Source: Nitrospira sp.
Lineage (GTDB): Bacteria > Nitrospirota > Nitrospiria > Nitrospirales > Nitrospiraceae
DNA: 10,540 nucleotides
Assembly: GCA_016873525.1 (NCBI GenBank)
Contig: VGXD01000049.1
Location: 1-10,540, forward strand
Reading direction: 5' to 3'
A program made the position numbers and the translations under genes. Within the stretch, counting starts at the first letter, position 1. The number at the start of each line of letters is the position of its first letter. The notes beneath the pieces were generated by a model. The model worked only from the letters and a program-made list of their open reading frames with translations. It did not search any database and was not told the DNA's origin. Below, piece after piece: positions 6,575 to 10,540 of this stretch.

Positions 6575-8419
6575 CTTCGGATACAAGTTCACTGCCTGAT
6601 GCCAGCGAGTCAAGGCTTTGAGCCTGGCTTGGAGATCGGTCGGCAACTGCAAGGGCCTGCCCCGGCCATCCAGAAGGATGCCCACCGCGCCTCCCTTGAC
6701 CTGACGGGAGACCGGCTCGCCCTTGCCGGAACCGAGGTCCACCTGTTTCCCCGGCCGCAACGAAACCTGCGCCTGCTCCTCCAAGCTCAAGGCGAAGACG
6801 CGTAACTCGCCAAAGGCCAAGGTGCCGCTTTCCGACTTGCGGCCGCCTTCGAACGTGATCGTGTAGTCGGCGCACTTCTCCCCGTCTGTGCCCTGTCCGA
6901 TCGGCGCGATGCAGGTCCCCAGGTAGACCATGCAGTCGCGGGTGAAGACGTCGGTGGCGGCTTGTTCGTTGACCGTGGAGAGGACGCCGAGGTGCGGCAT
7001 CATGAAGATGCTGTCCACGGACAATGTGGTAAAGCCCAGCGGTTCGTAAGCGTCCACCATCATGAGCATGGACTGGATGCGTCTGGGGGCATGGGACAAG
7101 ATGCCGCCGCTGCCGACGATCAAGTCCAGTTTCAGCATGTCCACCAGGGTTTCGCCTGAGGCCCGCTGCTCGAAGATGTCGGAGATCGTCCGTTCCTGCT
7201 GCACGCCTTTCAAGCCCGTGGCCAGCGACTTGTGGTGCTCCAACGCCAGCCTCAAGGCTTCCCGCGAGATGGCCTGTTCTATCTGGAGTTCGTCCAGGGT
7301 CTGGGGCACCGTCGTCGGACGGATCATTTTGTTTTTGATCCGGTTGCGCAAGGTTTGTTCTTCGATCGTGAAGGGGACCCAACGCATGATGTTGTCCAGA
7401 CCCGCTTCCAGGAGGACGTTGGAAATGCTGTAGGACATGCCCAGGTTGGCGCTCACGGTCCGGTTGAAGACGCCGCCGAAGACCGAGAAGACGTCCGTTG
7501 TCGCTCCGCCGATGTCCACGCCGATCAGGTTCAGATGCTCCCGTCCGGCAATGGCCTGCATGATGAGTCCGACCGCGGCGGGGGTCGGCATGATCGGCGC
7601 GCCGGCCCATTCGATCAGCTTCTTATAGCCCGGCGCCTGGGCCATGACGTGTTCCAGGAACAAATCGTGGATTTTCTGACGGGCCGGCCCCAGGTTTTCC
7701 CGCTCCGGCGTCGGGCGGAGATTCTCGGTGACGACCAGGGCGGTCTTGTCGCCCAGGATTTCCGTAACCCGTTTCCTGGCGTCCTTGTTGCCGGCATAGA
7801 TCAAGGGCAGCGAATAGGTCAGGCCCAGCCTGGGATGAGGATCGGCCGCGGCAATGTACTCGGCCATTTCCACCACGTGGGTGACGGTGCCGCCGTCCGT
7901 CCCGCCGGACAGCAGGATCATGTCGGGACGCAGCGAACGAATGCGCTCGATTTTCTCGTGCGGCAGGCGGCCATCATTGGCGGCCAGCACGTCCATGACG
8001 ATCGCGCCAGCCCCCAGCGCGCAGCGTTGCGCGCTCTGGCCGGTGATGTTCGCCACGACCCCGGCCACCATCATCTGCAGCCCGCCCCCGGCGCTGCTGG
8101 TGGAGACGTAGATGTCCACGCCGACTTTGGCTGAGCCGGCCTCGCCACGGCTTGGCGTGATGATACGGTCCCCGTCCAGAATCTTGCGTCCCGACAGCTC
8201 CTCCACTTCGGCGATCGCGTTCAGGACGCCGCGCGTCACGTCTTCGAAGGGGGCCTCGACGGTCGTGGGCGCTTCCCCTCGGAAGGTCTGCCGGTACTCG
8301 TTGCCGACCTTTTCGATCAGGATGGCTTTGGTCGTGGTGCTGCCGCAGTCGGTGGCGATGATGACTGAGAGAGGCTGGGACGGTTGACGTTGGGCGGCTT
8401 CCGGCGAGGCGGCGATCAT
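6551..8419 (-). CDS. MutL/GlmL-family ASKHA ATPase (glutamate mutase L-like)
   Basis: A 622-residue soluble protein of the MutL (GlmL) family of acetate/sugar kinase-Hsp70-actin fold ATPases, known from operons of B12-dependent glutamate and related mutases, where members are thought to act as reactivating or chaperone-like partners. ATP-site motifs are intact: phosphate-1 ATDCGSTTTKAILIE (22-36), LLSGGTDGG (169-177), phosphate-2 GVDIGGATTDVFS (300-312) and an adenosine-type IVGSGGILSHAPR (434-446). Length is normal for the family. The start overlaps the stop of the 123-aa gene (ATGA at 8416-8419), so translation is coupled. The C-terminus (PKEVQKSES) is encoded by the phased repeat. No mutase subunit (GlmS/GlmE or methylmalonyl-CoA type) lies nearby, so the client is probably not a mutase encoded here. 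Family assignment is strong; substrate and client are unknown. Confidence 0.9.
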   Translation of the reverse strand: MIAASPEAAQRQPSQPLSVIIATDCGSTTTKAILIEKVGNEYRQTFRGEAPTTVEAPFEDVTRGVLNAIAEVEELSGRKILDGDRIITPSRGEAGSAKVGVDIYVSTSSAGGGLQMMVAGVVANITGQSAQRCALGAGAIVMDVLAANDGRLPHEKIERIRSLRPDMILLSGGTDGGTVTHVVEMAEYIAAADPHPRLGLTYSLPLIYAGNKDARKRVTEILGDKTALVVTENLRPTPERENLGPARQKIHDLFLEHVMAQAPGYKKLIEWAGAPIMPTPAAVGLIMQAIAGREHLNLIGVDIGGATTDVFSVFGGVFNRTVSANLGMSYSISNVLLEAGLDNIMRWVPFTIEEQTLRNRIKNKMIRPTTVPQTLDELQIEQAISREALRLALEHHKSLATGLKGVQQERTISDIFEQRASGETLVDMLKLDLIVGSGGILSHAPRRIQSMLMMVDAYEPLGFTTLSVDSIFMMPHLGVLSTVNEQAATDVFTRDCMVYLGTCIAPIGQGTDGEKCADYTITFEGGRKSESGTLAFGELRVFALSLEEQAQVSLRPGKQVDLGSGKGEPVSRQVKGGAVGILLDGRGRPLQLPTDLQARLKALTRWHQAVNLYPKEVQKSES

Positions 8420-8787
8420 CGAGGCTCTATCTTTCCTGACTCGGCTTTTGATTCGATGAGGGCAATCAGGCGCGGGATGGAATCGCGTCTCTCAAGCAGA
8501 TGGGCGGCTCTTTCGATTTCTTTGGCGTTGCAAGCCAGGTCAAGGATAGGAGTGAGAAAATGCAGAGCTTGGCTGCCGAGGAAATTCATTGGTCCGGCTG
8601 ATTCCAGGAAAATGACCCCAGGATCAGCCATATGGCGAGAGACGATTTCGGTCGCCACCTTTTCAAGCAAAACTAAATCTTCGGATGAAAGGGGCTGCCC
8701 TTCCGGTTCGACCGCAAAAGCGTGGCTGAGACCGGCTTTTAGCCCGTCGATCTTACTGGTCAGTTGCGCTTTGAGACTTGTGGCCAT
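8416..8787 (-). CDS. Conserved small helical protein, first gene of the operon
   Basis: A 123-residue, mostly alpha-helical, soluble protein. Recognisable conserved-looking stretches are VIFLESAGPMNFLGSQALHF (58-77) and HLLERRDSIPRLIALIE (96-112). I do not know a named family, but this pattern (FLE..xP+.F+GSQ..HF, then LLE+RD.I..LI..IE) looks like a genuine conserved family. The ATG at 8787 is the first in-frame start after an upstream TGA 24 bases away; no Shine-Dalgarno is visible, only TTGGA 11 bases away. It lies about 29 bases below a near-consensus promoter and overlaps the MutL-type gene by four bases. Co-translation with the ATPase suggests a small partner or regulator of it (inference). 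Confidence 0.8.
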   Translation of the reverse strand: MATSLKAQLTSKIDGLKAGLSHAFAVEPEGQPLSSEDLVLLEKVATEIVSRHMADPGVIFLESAGPMNFLGSQALHFLTPILDLACNAKEIERAAHLLERRDSIPRLIALIESKAESGKIEPR

Positions 8788-8822
8788 TAAGAGGAAAGTC
8801 CAAGAAATTCAGCGATGATGGC

Positions 8823-8851
8823 ATTATAGGGAGGGGTCCGAGGAGAGTCAA
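8823..8851 (-). promoter_or_regulatory. Sigma70-type promoter of the eight-gene operon
   Basis: On the minus strand TTGACT (8851-8846) and a perfect TATAAT (8828-8823) are separated by exactly 17 bases. The predicted start is an A near 8816, giving a leader of about 29 bases before the ATG at 8787. No other hexamer pair of this quality was seen between genes of the operon. Confidence 0.78.
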
Positions 8852-8905
8852 TTAAGGGCCGTGAAGGTGAGGCCGTTGTCGCTTAAATGCCAAAATGTAA
8901 AGATG

Positions 8906-9123
8906 GAAGCCCAGGCAGGAGTTTTTGCCGCTGAAGACACCTCCGGGGGCACCCAACTAAGCCTTGCCCACTCGAAGCCTGTAAACTCGGCCGCAGCGGC
9001 CTCACACAGTACAGGCTTCGCCGTTGCACTGCCCCATGCAAGCGCAGAGCAACGGGCGTGGGCTGCGGCAAGTTGTGTCCCGCCCCCTCCGGCGATAAGC
9101 GGCAAAACTCCTGCCTGAGCTTC
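8906..9123. repeat. 218-bp nested inverted repeat (cruciform or structured RNA element)
   Basis: The outer arms 8906-8932 and 9098-9123 are inverted copies of about 26 bases with one mismatch and one extra T. Nested inside are GGGGGC 8945-8950 with GCCCCC 9082-9087, CAACT 8954-8958 with AGTTG 9071-9075, and GCCCAC 8966-8971 with GTGGGC 9058-9063. The core holds two adjoining hairpins: CGAAGCCTGTA 8973-8983 with TACAGGCTTCG 9010-9020 (enclosing GGCCGC/GCGGCC at 8989-9001), and CCGTTGC 9021-9027 with GCAACGG 9049-9055. Together they make a three-way junction. No target-site duplication or transposase is seen. It fills most of the gap between the operon and the next gene. Confidence 0.75.
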
Positions 9124-9149
9124 TTAAGGAGGCAGCGTGACATTACCAC

Positions 9150-9177
9150 TTGATCGCTCTAATATACTGGCTAATAG
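9150..9177 (+). promoter_or_regulatory. Possible weak promoter for the plus-strand HEPN-like gene
   Basis: TTGATC (9150-9155) and TAATAG (9172-9177) are 16 bases apart on the plus strand, 80 bases before the likely GTG start. An alternative -10, TATACT at 9163-9168, lacks a good -35. This is a pattern match only. Confidence 0.25.
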
Positions 9178-9256
9178 CCGTTGAAACTGGATCAGAAATA
9201 TTCCGCTGAGGCTGTTGCAGTACATTCATTAGTTGTATGTTTCGAGGTATCCCGTT

Positions 9257-10054
9257 GTGAATACCCCAAATAGCATTCTGCAATCTTATGCAGATGCGTT
9301 TCGAGACCTTGTGAATGCACGCGTCCGAGGTAAGAACGCCTCGCCGTCCACAGCTTTGAGACTCAACGCTGAACGAGATTGGAGCTTCGTGTGCGTGGCG
9401 ATGGACGTCGTGGGGGACGCTTCGTTAGCGATTGAGAGTTTTCTTAAATTCTCGCTGGACGGCCCTACTCGTTACGAAGATGTTGGGGAGCGCTACTTAA
9501 GATTGTATGGTTTGTTGTGCGCTGCATACGTTCAGCAACAGGCTGTCTTGAAGCTCTACTCGCTCATGAATTGCCCAAATCCAAAAGACATTCAGGCAAC
9601 CTTCAATAAATTGGAGATCAGAACTCTGCGGCATCAGATTGCGTCGCATAGCTTAGATTTCCTAGAACCAGGGGTGGGTAGAAAGCGCGCCTTTGTTCCG
9701 GTGCGCATATGCCTTTCTGGCTTTAGTTGCACTGTCACAGAGAACAGAGGTGATACAAGCCGAACCGTCAAGCTTGACGACGCGCTGGAAGCCCACTGCA
9801 GGGTAGTCACGGAAATTCTGGACAAGACATATGAGAAGTCCGTGAGAACCCTCTTCAAGGGGCAGACTGCAAAAATTGCGGAGTTCTCCAAAAAGCTGGC
9901 CGATCTTCGTTTCCTGAGAGATGGAAACCTAATCTTTCACATTGGCGAGAAAGGCGAGCAAAGGGAGATACGAGTCGTATTTGTTGAGCCACGTATGCCA
10001 ACTCGCTCAACGACAATGCGAACAAAAAAGACCAGACCGCGCACGTTAGTTTGA
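9257..10054 (+). CDS. Hypothetical alpha-helical protein with HEPN-like R-x5-H motif
   Basis: A 265-residue protein read from GTG 9257, preceded by GAGGT eight bases upstream (9244-9248). A TTG at 9233 would add eight residues but has no ribosome binding site. Residues 40-135 are helical (DWSFVCVAMDVVGDASLAIE, RYLRLYGLLCAAYVQQQAVL), ending in LEIRTLRHQIASHSLDFL. R125 and H131 form an R-x5-H spacing like that of HEPN ribonucleases and abortive-infection proteins; HEPN membership is a guess from motif and helical content. Residues 150-240 include a beta-looking part and the segment FLRDGNLIFHIGEKGEQREI, and the tail (MRTKKTRPRTL) is very basic. Base composition is visibly less GC-rich than the operon, and structured repeats flank it on both sides, fitting an accessory, horizontally moved gene. 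No TM or signal peptide. Function unassigned. Confidence 0.72.
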   Translation: MNTPNSILQSYADAFRDLVNARVRGKNASPSTALRLNAERDWSFVCVAMDVVGDASLAIESFLKFSLDGPTRYEDVGERYLRLYGLLCAAYVQQQAVLKLYSLMNCPNPKDIQATFNKLEIRTLRHQIASHSLDFLEPGVGRKRAFVPVRICLSGFSCTVTENRGDTSRTVKLDDALEAHCRVVTEILDKTYEKSVRTLFKGQTAKIAEFSKKLADLRFLRDGNLIFHIGEKGEQREIRVVFVEPRMPTRSTTMRTKKTRPRTLV

Positions 10055-10124
10055 CCGTTCGGTCGCAGAAATAGTGACAAGTTACCCTTTGTAAGAAGTC
10101 CTATCAATTCATCGTCGGCCGGAA

Positions 10125-10159
10125 GGGTTGGGCATAGGCTTAACTAAGCCCAGCCCAAA
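10125..10159. repeat. Hairpin-forming repeat downstream of the HEPN-like gene
   Basis: GGGTTGGGC (10125-10133) can pair with GCCCAGCCC (10148-10156) with one G:U. Alternatively GGCTTA (10137-10142) pairs with TAAGCC (10145-10150) as a tight hairpin. The two folds exclude each other because they share the AAGCCC segment. It lies directly before the terminator-like stem at 10161-10193. Confidence 0.4.
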
Positions 10160-10160
10160 G

Positions 10161-10206
10161 ATGTGGACAGGTTTGCAAGTGGCCTGTCCACATTCCATTT
10201 CTCTCT
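10161..10206 (+). terminator. Terminator-like stem-loop followed by pyrimidine tract
   Basis: ATGTGGACAGG (10161-10171) and CCTGTCCACAT (10183-10193) make a perfect 11-bp stem with an 11-base loop. A T/C-rich tract (TTCCATTTCTCTCTTTT) follows. It stands about 107 bases beyond the stop of the HEPN-like gene and is in the right orientation to end its transcript. The tail is interrupted by C, so it is not an ideal intrinsic terminator. Confidence 0.5.
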
Positions 10207-10540
10207 TTTGCCTCGGCTGGGAGGGATGGGCATGGAGGCGTTCGGCATGGCGAGAGCAAGGCAGCAGTAGGAGTGAAGGTGCCGGTTGCCGTTCCGGTAA
10301 TCCAGTGAGGCGGCCGGCCAACAGCACGATTCCAAGAGCGTTATAACTTCAGCGCATCATGCCGACGCCGGAGTTGTCCGCCCTCCGTCAGCCGTTACAA
10401 TCTTGGGGTGCCGCGAGAGGCGCGGAAGCCGAGGATGCATGCTTCCGCCGCCCCTCGTCAGCCGATCTGATCACAGCTCCCCGCACAACTTGATAGAGCC
10501 ATTTCGTTTGCCCTGTGTAGTGGTCGCACCATGGGGCATA
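10207..10540. other. Non-coding stretch with a GC-rich hairpin and a short direct repeat
   Basis: I see no convincing gene here. CGGAAGC (10423-10429) pairs with GCTTCCG (10441-10447), and flanking GAGG/CCTC extend it with bulges. A short sequence ending CGTCAGCCG appears twice, at about 10381-10394 and 10451-10464, bracketing that hairpin. A minus-strand frame is open from the window edge to a stop at 10388-10390 (50 codons), but its second half falls in the hairpin and reads as low-complexity Ala/Ser, so I do not call it. Confidence 0.4.

Noticed and set aside
6486..7610. Long minus-strand frame overlapping the MutL-type gene
   Set aside because: It is a frame shadow with Arg/His/Gly-rich sequence; the intact ASKHA motifs are in the other frame, and this one reads through the 8-bp repeat.
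7232..8134. Plus-strand open frame opposite the MutL-type gene
   Set aside because: It is antisense to conserved motifs and has no recognisable protein features.
8906..9123. Integron attC site, or a tRNA, as the identity of the cruciform
   Set aside because: It lacks the paired core-site sequences of attC, is longer than usual attC sites, and has no T-loop or acceptor pattern of a tRNA. No integrase is nearby.
8848..9149. Small open frames on both strands within the 218-bp element
   Set aside because: They arise from the palindromic element itself, are of similar length on both strands, and lack ribosome binding sites and family resemblance.
10388..10540. Partial minus-strand gene beginning YAPWCDHYTG, resembling a thioredoxin APWC motif
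   Set aside because: Only 50 codons are visible, the second Cys is absent, and the latter half lies in a GC-rich hairpin reading as low-complexity Ala/Ser; it is probably chance, though the right-hand sequence could change this.

Overview
The window reads as a fairly GC-rich, Gram-negative-type bacterial chromosome segment. The best guess is a Nitrospirota (Nitrospira-like) genome, because the protein families and the short phased intergenic repeats look like that group; Methylomirabilota or a deltaproteobacterial lineage remain possible. No rRNA, tRNA, CRISPR array, transposase gene or integrase is visible.

Layout. Bases 1-105 hold the 5' end of a minus-strand gene that runs out of the window. 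Bases 106-338 are non-coding and contain a long imperfect hairpin (156-247), a small inverted repeat (265-295) and a 7-bp phased repeat (302-329). From 8787 down to 339 runs one minus-strand operon of eight genes: a 123-aa conserved protein, a MutL/GlmL-type ASKHA ATPase, a protein with a barrel-sandwich (lipoyl-like) N-terminus and a C-terminal KOW domain, a DUF6754-type membrane protein, three more membrane proteins, and a MEMO-family (AmmeMemoRadiSam protein B) enzyme-like protein with a PqqD-like N-terminal domain. Three junctions are 4-bp ATGA overlaps and one gap is 18 bp. A near-consensus sigma70 promoter (8823-8851) sits just upstream of the first gene. The two larger gaps (3277-3359 and 6484-6550) are filled by degenerate tandem repeats with 7-bp and 8-bp periods.

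Bases 8906-9123 form a 218-bp nested inverted repeat that can fold into a three-way-junction cruciform or structured RNA. It separates the operon from a plus-strand gene (9257-10054) of different base composition that encodes an alpha-helical protein with a HEPN-like R-x5-H motif. The last 486 bases contain hairpins, one of them terminator-like, but no convincing gene.

How the genes may work together. MutL-type ATPases normally serve B12-dependent carbon-skeleton mutases, yet no mutase subunit is here. Instead the ATPase is tightly linked to a soluble barrel-sandwich/KOW protein and to four integral membrane proteins, two of which have sizeable soluble domains. This suggests an uncharacterised envelope complex in which a soluble ATPase plus an adaptor act on a membrane assembly. 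The complex is inferred from gene order; no substrate can be read from the sequence.
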